Positions 1 to 15,357 of a stretch of DNA of 64,000 nt are shown piece by piece (the first letter of the stretch is position 1; each line of letters begins with the position of its first letter). Source of the stretch: Circinella umbellata (taxonomy: Eukaryota; Mucoromycota; Mucoromycetes; Mucorales; Lichtheimiaceae). The translations under genes were made by a program, and so were the position numbers. Location: NCBI GenBank assembly GCA_025093555.1, contig JAIWNF010000054.1, forward strand, positions 62,001 through 126,000, in the 5' to 3' direction. Below the pieces are notes generated by a model. That model saw only the letters and a list, made by a program, of their open reading frames with translations, had not been told where the DNA came from and searched no databases.

Positions 1-1224
1 GAAGACTGCCATATGATCTTACTGAGGATACTGTCATATTATCCATCTGTGGAGGCTGTTGTAATTTTTCTTGTAATTGTGAAAGTTGATAGTAGTATTT
101 TTGAGAAGGAAGAGCTAATTCTGGCTTTGATGGAGTTTGTATTTGGTGATTATAATCATAATAATGGTGATAACCGTGTTGCTGATGTGGATAGTTGACT
201 TGCTGATATCTTGGAGCAACCAAATTATTATGATCAGGTTTGTGTAACAATTCCCCTTGATTTTCATCAAGCGACATCAATTGCATTTGCTGTTGCAAAG
301 GAACAGGAGAGGCAGGTCGAGTAGGAGTGTATCGATTGATTTGTATCTCACTTTTATTGTCTCGTAGTTTATCTTTTTGGTTAAGAGATATAACATCATT
401 TCGTCTCGACTCATAGTATTGCTTTTCTAATAGTGTAAAAGGACGATATCAAAAATAATTTAATATGATGGGAGAAAAGTGGTCGATTCAGTGAAAATAA
501 AATGAGAAAGTGTACCTTTATAACAATTACTAGAAGCTTTTTTGTTAATATTTGTATAGCCATTAACTACACTGCTATTATTGTATACTTCTTGATGACT
601 AACACCACTGGAACGATGATCAACATCACGCTGTTGTTGTTGGAGCCCAATGGGTACTGGTTTCGGTGTGGTAGGTGTGGTAGGTGCTGATTCTTCAGCT
701 ATAAATAGAATGATGTAATATATATATGTATTAGATTTCATTTTTATTTTATACCAGAAAAAAAGAAAACCAAAAAAAAAGACAAAAGGATACTATAATG
801 AAATAAGAAAAAACAAAAAAGGCTTACATGTTGAGGAAGAAGTTGTTGATTTTGAATAATAATTATTACGATTACCACTATAGTTCTTGGTACTATCAAT
901 ACTATTTGTTCCTGTAGTTGTAACTATTTCAGTCGAAGTGAATGATGGATGTATCATTGACGATGATTTGATATTTTCAGGATGCTGCCAATGTTGTTCA
1001 GGTGTAATTCTACTATCAAAATGACGCATATTCTGTTCATGACATACGCTACTGCCGCCATCAACCAGTTGTTGTAACATTTCACGAGAAATGTGAGATT
1101 GATAAAAAATAATACTGTATTCCCAAGAATCTTGTTCCTGTTCGTTTTCATCAGGAGTTTTCAAGGCTTTTGCTAATGCCAATCGAGAAAGACTTACTCT
1201 AACATTATTTACTGACTTTGTCAT
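1..1224 (-). CDS. Unrecognised low-complexity protein, 5' part only (runs off the left edge)
   Basis: I do not recognise this gene. The ATG is at 1224. Three exons can be joined in frame: 1224-828, 698-516 and 426 to beyond base 1, with GT-AG introns whose phases agree (one extra base, then two). The N-terminus begins MTKSVNNVRVSLSRLALAKA and continues with a more ordered segment around WEYSIIFYQSHISREMLQQL (about residues 34-53). After that it becomes Ser/Thr/Asn-rich, then Gln/Tyr/His-rich, with PTTPTTPKP and several QQ and HHYYDY stretches. Exon 3 stays open to the window edge, so the stop lies outside. There is no signal peptide and no transmembrane segment. The ordered first 60 residues are the part most likely to match a family. 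The composition suggests a regulatory, largely disordered protein, but this is only inference. Confidence 0.6.
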
Positions 1225-2207
1225 AGTTACTTGTTTTTTTTTTGCTGTTGTTAGGTATTGATCGTCGCCGTCGTCAGAAATAGAATATTTTTGTAAACCA
1301 AAAAAAAAAAATGGATAAAAAGTGAATCGAGAGAAAAAAGAAAGATAAAAAGGAAGATAAAGATCCTCTTTTACGTATGAAATATAAAATAATTGTAATG
1401 TATGTGCTTTGTATTTTCTCTTTCTTTTTTTTAAATATGGAAATAAAAGACAGACAACTACTTATTAGTATATGGATCGGATTTAATAACTTTTTTAGGG
1501 ATGGGGTCAAACTTTATAATAATAATGATAATAATAATTTGTTAAAATACAAAGAGGTAAAAAATAACAATGAGGGTTTTGGATATTAATAATAATAATA
1601 ATAATAATAAAGAAAAATAAAATATTTATTTGAACTAGACCAACTCAATATTTTCGTAAACCTGTGGCGCTAAATTGGGATGTGTGGCTCGCCTTCCAAT
1701 CCATACATCAAACCTGTTCTAAATAAAGAAAAGAGGAACCAAGGGGATTAAGAATCTATCGGAAAGAAAAAAAAGTTGAGTTATAGAATTTTTTTACTAC
1801 ATCGATGCACTCTGATTAATATGCCCTTTTTCATTTTTTTTTGTTTATCATTTTGTATAATAATATTATGATAATAATAAGGGTTTAGATAAGAAAAGAA
1901 ATTATCGAGGCGAAGTTTGTTTATGACTTGATATTACAGCTCTACTAATATATCGATGGGATATTACGTGTATATGTTGTACGTGATCAAAACAATGAAA
2001 AAAAAACCAGGGGGAGTAAAGGAGGAGATGAATTATATAACTACTTTTACAATATAGTAGTAACACAAAGAAAGATCACATAAAAGCAAAAATAGCCTGT
2101 ATTTTTTAATAATAAAAAACTGTAAAGTATGACATTTATTCTTCAATTAATATATTGATTTTTTCCGTCAATGAGAATGAGATCTTTTGAAAGATTTTGC
2201 GTTGCTT
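1225..2207. other. Non-coding stretch upstream of the left-edge gene
   Basis: AT-rich DNA with homopurine and poly-T tracts and an (AAT)n run near 1587-1610. I see no reading frame with plausible protein composition or splice sites. It probably contains the promoter and 5' leader of the minus-strand gene starting at 1224. Confidence 0.5.
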
Positions 2208-2881
2208 GGAAAGCAAATTTGCGCCAGTAATTTTGCGTTTGCGTTGTACTTTGCGCTTTTACAATATGTGTATGAACGCTTATTTTATTGAAAAGCTACT
2301 TATAAACACAAAAAAAAAATCTACAGCAGGTTGCCACTGGACTTTTTTTTAAGGCAAGCACCAAGAAACGATATTGCATCCTTGATTACTCTTTTAATAG
2401 CTTCAGTTATTCTCTGGGTCAATTGATCCTCTCACTTAACTTGTCTCTTCGAATACCTATAATGATAATAATATTAAGCTCAATAAAAGTAATGCCGGTC
2501 ACATACCATACGAAATTTTACCTTTAACCAAAACTCTTCTATTGGATTGAGAAAGGGTAAGATAAGTACATTTGTAGCCACGTTGTTCCATAAGACTAGC
2601 AATTGACTGATTTGTATGGATGGGTGAGTTATCCACCGCCAAGTTACGTCCTTTCATATTGTTTTCATCAAGAATATCCAAACTCGATAAAATGTTCTGT
2701 ATGTGTTCCAATACGGCATTCAACGGGACAATTGTTAGTCAATATTTCATCAGCGATGCGATTAAACTCGTAAATAAATTGGATATGAGCCATTTTTTTA
2801 ATGTCAAAATAGATACGTAAAGGCCAAAAATACGACGCAAACATAGTAACGCAAATTTACTAGCGCAAATTTGTTTCACTT
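2208..2881 (-). mobile_element. Decayed Tc1/mariner-type DNA transposon with terminal inverted repeats
   Basis: Two inverted arms bracket a broken transposase. The left arm is at 2214-2239 and the right arm, read as its reverse complement, at 2873-2848. They match at 24 of 26 bases by eye, both beginning CAAATTTGCGC. Further copies of a TTTGCG motif lie just inside each arm. Between them, on the minus strand, is the C-terminal half of a DDE transposase (separate entry). The span of about 675 bp is well under the usual 1.3-1.8 kb of intact elements of this superfamily, and the N-terminal DNA-binding region and first catalytic Asp are missing. It is therefore an internally deleted, immobile copy. 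I could not fix the outer ends or a TA target duplication with certainty. Confidence 0.7.
2380..2830 (-). pseudogene. Tc1/mariner (IS630 superfamily) transposase fragment, frameshifted
   Basis: The minus strand from about 2723 reads through LDILDENNMKGRNLAVDNSP, then IHTNQSIASLMEQRGYK. This is the second-Asp motif of DDE transposases (D-N-S/A-P-I-H). About 25 codons later, near 2550-2535, the frame shifts by one base. The next frame gives LNPIEEFWLKVKFRMV, the conserved block carrying the catalytic Glu. Both motifs belong to the Tc1/mariner/IS630 family and lie at the expected distance. Upstream and downstream the reading is broken by stops, and no N-terminal helix-turn-helix is found. The fragment lies inside inverted repeats and is non-functional. 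Confidence 0.75.
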
Positions 2882-5392
2882 TTTGGATGTATAAAAAAAA
2901 CCTTAGGATTTTTTTTTTTGCCGAGTGCACACACTTGGCTGAGCGCTCTCATGTTTTTTTTCTAAAGATTATTGACGTAATTTCTGGAGACGGATATTGG
3001 AGTTCATACCCACCTTATAAAAACAAAAAGCAAAAAACTTCGTGTTGCCTACCACACACTTTTCTACGCCATGACACATGCACGTTTGTTACCATACTTT
3101 TTGACTCCAACCTTTCTTCTAATGGAAGGAAATGTAACTGTACGTATATGTAGCTTTTTTTTTCATTTTTTTTTTACGAAGTAGACGAAAGCTAAAGCGT
3201 TTACCAGAATTCTAATTAAATACTTGCTATTGTTCGTGGTTTTATTGTTTCATATATTCGAACTGTTTTCGACTAGTGTTCTATCTTTTATCCGCTTCCT
3301 AATCACCTCAGCAACCAAGATGCTTATGTCTAGTAGTATTTTGATGAACGTCCCTTGATACCAATCATTGCAGTAGTACGTAGTATTCGGATGAACAACT
3401 TTGACTTGGGTTCTCATACGAGGTAGAGGAAACATTGCAATGTACAAGAATATGTTTAACTTATTTTTTTCTTTTTTTTCCAGAGACGAAACCATTGACG
3501 TCTTGCGAGAATTCTCTCAATTGGGTACTCATAGTGGTTTTATTACTTTGATTTACTTTATTCACTCTCGGATAGTATATCCCTTTCCCTGTCCTATTAC
3601 AGACTTTTGTATCTGATTGTATTTGCTGTTCTCCGCTTCTCTTTTGCTCTTCTTATATATAATCTCATATATAATAGACAATTCAGTAAAATTACCTTTC
3701 TTATATGGATTAGACTTCTTTTTTCAACCCAACTAAATTTTAGCAAAACGAATTTCATTTATATGTTTACGAACTTTGGGAATGAAGGCAATGTAACGTC
3801 ATTTATCTTTTTTGGTTCCCGAGATATTACAACCTTTTTTATTAATGTTATAGTTACTCTACAATAGCTTCATAAAAATACGTACTCATTTACCATTCTT
3901 GGTATATGAAAATAGCATTCAATCAATTATATTTCACTGATAGAATAAGAATATTTCTACATTTGAATAATAATTTGAAAAAACAATAAAGCCCATTGTT
4001 AATAAATAGTAAAAACTGAAAACTACTGGATTGATGCGTACATAGATCCTATAAATAACTATATAAATACTATTAAAAGAACTTCCTGTACGTACTATTA
4101 ATAATTCATATAATCACTAAAAATGACATCCGATATTTAACTGTGAGCTATCAACGGATTTTGAAACTAATATGTATGGTAAAAATATAAATAATGTACG
4201 TATTAGGTCGATGATATGCAAAACTTACTACAGGAAACGATAAAATATATGAAGAGAGTCAAGGTCGACACTATATTTGCAAGGAGTAAATTCTTGGGTT
4301 TTATTATTGTTTTTTTTTTCGAACTACTACATGGAGTGCGTTTAAAAATACTTCATTACCATTAAAACATTCTATTATTAATCATTTTCGATAGTTGTAT
4401 ATACACACATTCTTATCAAACATCGTATACAGTATCATATACGTTTTCAGCTGTCTCTCGACGCTATATTAAATTTATCCTATTATATATAACATAAAAC
4501 TCGTGCATAAATCAATAATATTTGTGTTACAAATAAAAAGTTCATTATGTGTAAAAAATAAAAACAAATCCTTACCCCAAGTTTTCTCTTATCGATCACG
4601 CGTTTAAAATACTATGGTAACATCAAAAGCTTAGCTATACTTATATTATACGTACACTACTGTGACGGTATTAAAGATAAATTATAGATACACGGGAAAA
4701 AAAAGAAGTGGTTAGCATTATTTTTGAAACATGTATTATTCATCATAACAAACGTACGACCATGACAAGCTTAGCAAGAAAAGGGAAATTGATTCAGCTA
4801 CTTGTTACTATGTAAATCATTCATCATTGTTATTGATGGATAATATTATGTCACTTGGAAAAGCCCGAAACAACGAATTTATATAGATTTTTTTAATATT
4901 CCCAATAAATGATGTTTCATATATATTGAGCCTTGTCGGTCATTTCTTCATAATATCAAGACAACCCCCCCCCGGGCGACTGACCAAAGTGTTGTTTTGG
5001 CATGGCAACCTTTAATCACAATGATTTAAACTTTTATTTATAAAAACATAGGGTTTACTTTATTATAATGACTGGTCGATCCCTATTTGAAACCCCTCCA
5101 AAAAATGATCCCCCCCCCTTTGTACTAATTTCCTATATTTACATTAGCATAACAAATAACCTCAAAAAGCAGAGCATACTAACATTTTTTTTTACAAGTA
5201 ATTTTTTTTTATTAAACAAAAGTGCTTCTATAATATTTTTTTCAACATGTATAAATTATATTATAAGGGGATGGGGGGGGGAGTAAGAACATTTACATTG
5301 TAATATCTATGTACAAAAAAAAATTTTTAAAAAAAAAATAATAATTATTTATATTTATAAAACTACTAGAATAAAGAAAGTTTTATACTAAT
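2882..5392. other. Long gene-free, AT-rich stretch
   Basis: About 2.5 kb without a convincing gene. Short open frames (for example near 2887-3153, 3401-3616 and 3607-3867, plus) have phenylalanine-rich, intron-like composition and no recognisable motif. C or G runs of 8-9 bases occur at 4965-4973, 5110-5118 and 5273-5281. Several TACGTA hexamers are scattered through it. The last 100 bases probably hold the 3' end of the minus-strand gene that stops at 5393. Confidence 0.5.
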
Positions 5393-5976
5393 TTAAGCAA
5401 GCAAAACGGCGAAGCTAGCAGCAAAAAGGGCTACCAAAGCTGAAACTTGAACAAGCAAAGATTCAGGATAAGCAAAAGTTGAAGCGGCAGCATTAGGACT
5501 ACCGGTTTCAGTTGAAGTAGAAGTAGAAGAACCAGTTTGAGAGATACTTTGTGACATGGAAGAACTCAAACCTTCAGTAGAACTAACTGAAGAAAGAGGT
5601 TGGCTACTGGATTCTGAAAGACCACTTGAAGAAGCACTCATTTCTGAAGACATTGCAGGACTACTTGTAGCAGATTCCATTGGTTGAGAGTTTGTGGCAC
5701 TACCTTGTTGAGCACTGGCAGAATCAGATCCAAAGATATTACCTATGCTACCAGTGGCATCAGAAAAAGGATTACCTAATTGGGAAAAAAAAAGTATTTC
5801 GTTTGTTAGGGGAAAATCCTATTGGGTTTTTATGTTTGTTGTTATGGATTTCCCAGAACAAATTACTTACTACCGCCGCCATCATTACCACCGTTTTGTC
5901 CTTCACCGTTTTGTTGAGCAGCAACAAATACGGCACTAATGAAAAGAGTAGCAAGCAAAGTCTTGAGTGTATACAT
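5393..5976 (-). CDS. Ser-rich secreted protein with signal peptide and GPI-type C-terminus
   Basis: Two exons, 5976-5871 and 5775-5393, join in frame to give 162 residues. The start is the ATG at 5976, which opens a clean signal peptide (MYTLKTLLATLFISAVFVAA). A Gly/Asn/Gln stretch follows (QQNGEGQNGGNDGGG), then a Ser/Thr-rich region from about residue 70 to 130, typical of an O-mannosylated stalk. The last 20 residues are hydrophobic with no charge (LVQVSALVALFAASFAVLLA), preceded by small residues, which is the pattern of a GPI-attachment signal. No cysteine or catalytic domain is visible, so a structural role at the wall or plasma membrane is the best inference. The intron has donor GTAAGT. 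It sits about 285 bp downstream of another GPI-type gene on the same strand. Confidence 0.8.
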
Positions 5977-6260
5977 TTTTAAATATTTAATGTGAATGTT
6001 TCTTTTTAAGAAATTAAAAAAAAATGTAAAAAAAAAGAAGAAATGTAATAAGTGAACTCGAAAAGATTTCTTTTTTTTATATGAAAACAACATCTCCCCC
6101 CAGTTCAACAAAAAAGGTATATTGGGGTCTGGAAAAAAAAAAGTAGATCACTCCCCCGATCAAGAAAAAACCCATGTACTCGGATTTTTTTTTTTTGAGT
6201 TTTTATGACATTGAATCAAGAGGATCCAATTATTTATTTGTTTTTGTATTTGTTTGTTTA

Positions 6261-8131
6261 TTATAAAGAAATGAAGATAGAAAAAATAATAAGAATAAAT
6301 GATTGTATTAGTGAATTATTATTATCATTACTGCTGGTTGAAGAAGTTAGATAAATATATGTAGGATAACCATCTAAAGGATGATTAAATAATATGTTTG
6401 CTAAAGTAGATCCATTATAACCATTAACACGATAACCATCATTTATTGCATTATCAGCAACTGATTTATTATCATTGCCCATCGTATCAATTTCAAAATC
6501 GTTTCGAATTTTACTAGAGACATGTTTCACTTGCGTCTGTAGTTTCTTCGGTGTATAATCTTTTTCTGAGAGAAACAATGCCATTACCCCAGAAACATCT
6601 ATTTTTTTGAAGTTGAGATTATTATACATATAATCTATTTAAAACCATAATGAAAAAATAAATAAAACTTACGAGGAGCTGCCATAGAAGTACCCGACAT
6701 TGTATGTTCATCATCATCGTTCCATATGGATACAATATCAGTTCCTGGTGCAAATCTAAATATATATATATATATATATATATATTGGTGATGGTCCATT
6801 AACATTTTAGTATAGACAATTTTATTGAAGAAAATGATAATACTTACATATCAACACATTGACCAAAATTAGAATAAGATGCAATTGAATCATCTGGATC
6901 AGTAGCACCTACTGTTACTGCACCAGAAGCAGAACCGGGAGAATATTTACAAGCATCTTCACCATAGTTACCAGCTAATAACAAAGTATTAAGGAAAAAA
7001 GTCTTTACAATAGAAATCTTTTATAAAAAAAAAATGTTTACCTGCAATAGTAACATGAATTCCTAATGAAACAGCATTTTCAATAGCATCATTAGCAGCT
7101 TGATTATAAAAAGCACCTAAAGATAAACTAAATTATTATAATTAATATATAGCATTTAAAGAGAAAGAGAAAGAGAAAAGATGTAGTCTTAACTTACTTG
7201 ACAATAGACTTTGAATTATTTTGAGAAAGATGTTGTTCTACAACATAAGATAATCCTTTTAAAAGGTCGGATAACATACCATTTCCTTCACTATCTAAAG
7301 TTTTAATTGAAATTATATTTGCTTTTTTGGCAACGCCATATTCTGTTCCACAACAAACACCAGCAACAAAAGTACCATGGCCATTTGGATCTCCTATAGT
7401 GTCTTCTTCATTTATAAAAGATGGACCATATGTAATTCTGTCTTTTAGATCATCATGTCTTGTAACACCTGTATCTAAAATATATATATTTACATCACGT
7501 CCTTGAGATGTTGGAAAACGATATTGTTGATTTAATTTTCCATTACGTTGATCAATTCTATCCAATCCCTATTATAATGGATAATAATAATTTTTAGTCA
7601 CTTGAAAAATCAGGGGGGCGGATATATATATATGTATATATTTACCCAACTAGGTGGATTAGATTGTACAAGCTCTTGTAATGACATTGGGATATCTTTA
7701 ACATAATAATGAATAGCTTCATCGTTACTTAATAAGGATTCATCATTTAATTGGCTTGAATAAAATTGAAAATTTCCAATAGTTGAAGTATGAATGGGAG
7801 GTATAGATGCAAGAGAAGTTAAATTGGTAGATGGTGATGATGTATGAAATTTTTGAACACGATGGATATGCTTTGTGATATTGGTTTTTGAAAGGTTAGG
7901 TTTAAGAACAATGATATAATTATTATTATTGATATCATTGATATTATTAGATGAAAATGCTGTTAAATTGAATGAAGAAGATGATGCTGATGATTGTGGT
8001 AATGCATTTATAATATTAGGTAATGATAGTATTGGTATAATAAGAAGTAAAAATAACTTTAATAATGTCATTTTAATCGTTATCATTGATCTTGAAGCAT
8101 TTTTAAAAGGAATGGAATGAGAAGTATGCAT
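6261..8131 (-). CDS. Subtilisin-family serine protease (proteinase K-like) with a GPI-type tail
   Basis: Six exons join in frame: 8131-7646, 7568-7198, 7127-7042, 6974-6848, 6755-6673 and 6598-6261, giving 496 residues. Order of parts: N-terminal signal sequence (hydrophobic run LLKLFLLLIIPILSL); an I9-type propeptide including YIIVLKP and ending near PPSW; then the S8 catalytic domain. The catalytic triad is visible: Asp in YILDTGV, His in NGHGTFVAG and Ser in SGTSMAAP, followed by HVSGVMAL. The oxyanion-region Asn is in the rebuilt IAAGNYG. The C-terminus does not stop after the protease. It adds a Ser/Asn linker and a hydrophobic end (SLIQSFILIIFSIFISL), consistent with a GPI signal. Exon 3 needs the upstream AG at 7129-7128. 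The nearer AG at 7118-7117 would bring a stop. ATGs at 8083 and 8068 are alternative starts. Confidence 0.9.
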
Positions 8132-8459
8132 TTAAAAATAAAAAAAAAAAGAAAGAAAGAAAAAGAAGTTGAAAAAAAAAAAAAAGATTCTTTTGTGGAA
8201 ATATTTAACCCATTTTTTTTTTTTTTTTGATTTTGAGGTTGTACAAATTCTATAATTTGTTTGTGTTACATCATTCTCCCCTTTAAAAAAATTCCATGTT
8301 CGAGGCCATTTGAGTTAAACGGAGTTGTCTCTTTTTCTTTGAAGTTTTGAAATTTATATTGTGTGTATAAAAGAAAAAAAAAAAAGGGTGAGAGGGTAGT
8401 TATGATAAAAAAAAAAAAGTGGAATGACTTTTCATGAAGAATAAATGTGGTGTATGTAA

Positions 8460-11948
<3,489 letters not shown>

Positions 11949-12278
11949 TTTCTTTTTATTTTTTTCTTATATATTTTTTAATAGAGAAATAAAAAAAAAA
12001 GTAGATGTGGAAAAAAAAAAGGTTATGTATATAAAATGAAAATGAAAAAGGAAGAGAAAGAGAGGAAAAAAAAGGTGTGTGTGTGGGTGTGTGTGAGAGA
12101 GAGAGAGAAAAAAAAAAGGGAGAGATTATGCGCCCTCCAATTTCATTCAAAACCACGTCATCGGCCTTTCATTCCGATCCCCTTATTACAGTTCATTTTG
12201 ACTCAGCAAACAACTTCTATACTGTTGCTGCGACACACACTTATACAATTTAATATGATAAAAATATTTATTTCTTTA

Positions 12279-14475
12279 TTAAGACCATGGTTCCATAACT
12301 ATTGCCATAGATGGATCTGAAGGTGCTCCACATCGAGCACAATGAGTTCGTTTGGCAAAATCTATTTATTTATTTAAAATCAACAATAAGAATCATAAAT
12401 ATACAATATAATATAATATAATATAAGGATCACTTACTATGGAAACCACATCCTTCACCTTGACAAATCCAATCACCAGCTAATAATATTATAAATAATT
12501 TTAAATATAAAGAAAACCAATATTCAATTTTTGTTATTATTAACTTACGTTTTACAGATGTTGAAATACCAGTGGGTATAGTACTTGGCGACATGTTTGT
12601 TCTCATAGAATTACAAAAGAGACAGTGTTGTCGACTAGCAAAATTATGTGTATTACATCCAGTACTAAAAAATAAAAATAAAAAAATACGTAAAAAATCA
12701 CATAGATATATGAAAAAAAAAAACTCTTTATTTTATTTACCAAATCCAATCACCTGCTCTATATTGAGCTGAAGGTGGATAAGGTGAAGTTAAATTTGGA
12801 TCACCATAACCATAATGATGTTGTTGATGTGAATAAACTGGAGGATGTGGATTAGGTGTGTGACAACGATAACATGCTGTACGGGATGCAAAATTTTGAA
12901 AACAACATTCTGGATTAGGACAAAACCAATCACCAGGTCGAACAGAATATCTTGATGGCATTATAGGTGGTGTTACTGTTGATGAATTGTTAGTCAATGT
13001 TGTTCCTGTTGTTCCTGTTCCTGTTGTTGTCGTTGTCGATTGTTCTTGTTGTTGAATTGTTGTATTTTCTGTCATAGTATGATCAGTAGATGATGTATCT
13101 GCTGTTATTACATTCATACTAGTGATCGTATTACTAGCAGGACCTGTAGGTGTTGTTGGTGTAGAAGTATTATCAGATGTTATTTTATTACTATTATTAT
13201 TAATAGTATTCGAAGATGTTGTAGCAGTAACAGTTCCAGCATTAGTTTGAGGTCGATCTGTTCCACATTTCCAACATTGGTAACGTGATGAATAATTGTG
13301 GAATTGACATGTTGTATTCGGACATAACCAATCCCCCGGTGTAAAATTAGATGTCGATTTTTTTGTATTGTGAGGTGTTGCTATGGTAGCTGTTGTTGTT
13401 GTGGTAGTAGTAGGAGTTGTTGCTGTTGTTGTTGCTGCTGCTGCTGTTAAATGTGCATGAGGACTTTCTGTATTACATTTAAAACAATTTTTTCTTGAAG
13501 CAAAATTATGAAAAGAACAATTTGGACACATCCAATCTCCAGGTCGTAATCGACGATTATTTGCTTGAACAGGAAAAGAAGTTAATAATCCAGAAGCTTG
13601 TTCAATAACACGTTCAATAGTAGGTGCTACTTCAATAAGTCTGTCACTGAGACATCGACCATTTAATCTCAAAGCACGTAATGCTTCATCATGTGTTTGA
13701 AAAAGAACAAATCCGGATAAACTTGGTTTAGAATGCTCTGTTGTTTGTATCATCCAAGTTGTTGTAGGTCTCAAACCATTGGATGAAAACCATGCTTCCA
13801 ATTCTCCTTGCGTTAATTCATAATGTAATCCAGCTAATCTTACTACTTTTGATTCTTCATTTTTAAATCGTTGTAAATCAATACCATAATTTATAGGTTT
13901 TGTGAATACATCCGAATGACGAAAACTAGTTAAATGACGAACCACTTGAGCTACAGTTAATGCTGCATCTTCTCCACAACTTTTACCCGTAGATCGTTCA
14001 ATATGAAAAGCTTCGCACAAATCGGTTAAAGAAGTCGTACGTAAACTGATTTCTGGATGATGTTGCATTTGCCATCGTTGTACTTCTTGTTTGAGATCAA
14101 ACATTTGATACATGGCTAAATAGTCAGGTAGTTCCAAATTTTTATCCATTGCTTCACGAGCTATTTGAATACGTAATATCCATCCACCGTGAGTAACAAA
14201 ACAAAAGGTCATATTTTTAGATAAGATTTCTTCTTGAATATATTGATCAAATTCTTTGATTACTTCTTTAAAAGTATTTGCTGAAGAAAGTTGATCCCAT
14301 GTAATATTGGTAATTTGTGTACAAAAATTGGTTAAAGGTGTTCGTTCAGGTCGTACAGCCATCTTTTGTTCATGAATAACTTGCATTGTATTTGTATCAA
14401 GAACAACAAATACTAAATCTAAAATTATTTGATATTAATTATATTGAACCACTACTAGTACCTTTCAAATCTGAC

Positions 14476-14510
<35 letters not shown>

Positions 14511-14922
14511 AATGATTTCTGAATTTTCCTATAAGAATATGAGGTCGTTATTTTTTTTTAAAGGTTGTTCTATCTTTTTATTATCTTATAAAAAAAAAAC
14601 TTACCTTTGTTACTTGAATAGCAGCTGGATTCGTTAAATTCTCATCACAAGTAGCTTCTACATGTAATATAATAAGTCGATCAAAAGGTACAACCGATGC
14701 GCGTTGTTGTTTTTCTTCTGTCCACTGATTATTTGAATCATTCTATAAAATAACAAATGTCACGATCAGTTTTTTTTTATTGAAGAATATTTTAGGAGTT
14801 GATTCAATTACTTTTATATCAAAAGAAAGTCCAATTGGGTCTAATTTAACTTGTTGTATTTTACGATCGTCTTCATTATAACCAAGCTCGTCAGCTTTTC
14901 GTTTCTTTGGTGTAATTTCCAT
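12279..14922 (-). CDS. ERI1-like exonuclease domain (catalytically degenerate) + RRM + five RanBP2 zinc fingers
   Basis: The start is the ATG at 14922 (MEITPKKRKADELGYNEDD). Six exons. The first third follows the DEDDh 3'-5' exonuclease fold of the ERI1 type: LIILHVEATCDEN (motif I region), RPERTPLTNFCTQITNI, FCFVTHGGWILRIQ (motif II region) and SCGEDAALTVAQ (motif III region). The motif I Asp is His, the motif II Asp is Ile and the motif III His is Ser/Cys, so nuclease activity is unlikely. An RRM-like segment follows (VVRLAGLHYELTQGELEAWF ... GFVLFQTHDEALRALRLNGR). Next come five RanBP2-type fingers (W-x-C-x2-4-C-x3-N-x6-C-x2-C), beginning RPGDWMCPNC, TPGDWLCPN, RPGDWFCPN, RAGDWICTGC and KPGDWICQGEGC. 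The last two are created by splicing. Ala/Thr tracts separate the fingers. Best inference: a non-catalytic, single-stranded RNA-binding adaptor. The domain calls are firm; the lost activity is inferred from residues. Confidence 0.85.
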
Positions 14923-15357
14923 AAAAAAAAAAAAAAGAAAGGTCCAAAGTTATATTATAAAGAAACAGATTCTTGTGAAACCAAAAATAATAAAAAAGAG
15001 AGTGAGTTTTCCTCTCAATTCCCGACACAGATTTTTGATAAGGCATAAAGTTTAATAACCCAAACAAAATAAACTGTTGAAGTTACTTTGCCACTTTAAG
15101 AATCAATTCAATTTTATTTTAATAGCTGTATATAATAATATCCTCCTATGAGTAATTAGAATATAATATACAACCTTAAGATTGAAATGTGCACCTATTT
15201 TAGTATAAATGTTTATCTCATGTGATGGAATTTATAACTATCCCAGATGTTTAAAAAGATTATTGCTGCGCATTAAACAGGATTAAATGTTACACACAAC
15301 TCAAAAATATGTATCAAACTCTTTTTCTTTTCTTCTCACTTTTTTTTTTAACTTATC
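14923..15357. promoter_or_regulatory. Divergent intergenic region between the exonuclease-like gene and the Zn2Cys6-like gene
   Basis: This 435-bp spacer separates two start codons pointing away from each other (14922 minus, 15358 plus), so both promoters must lie here. It is AT-rich, with poly-A/T and pyrimidine-rich tracts beside the plus-strand ATG. I see no distinct TATA box or operator. Confidence 0.5.

Noticed and set aside
11956..12320. Pair of short frames rich in KEREK or SLSL
   Set aside because: They come from purine-rich (GAGA, AAGGAA) leader sequence of cullin-1 and the 3' end of the next gene.
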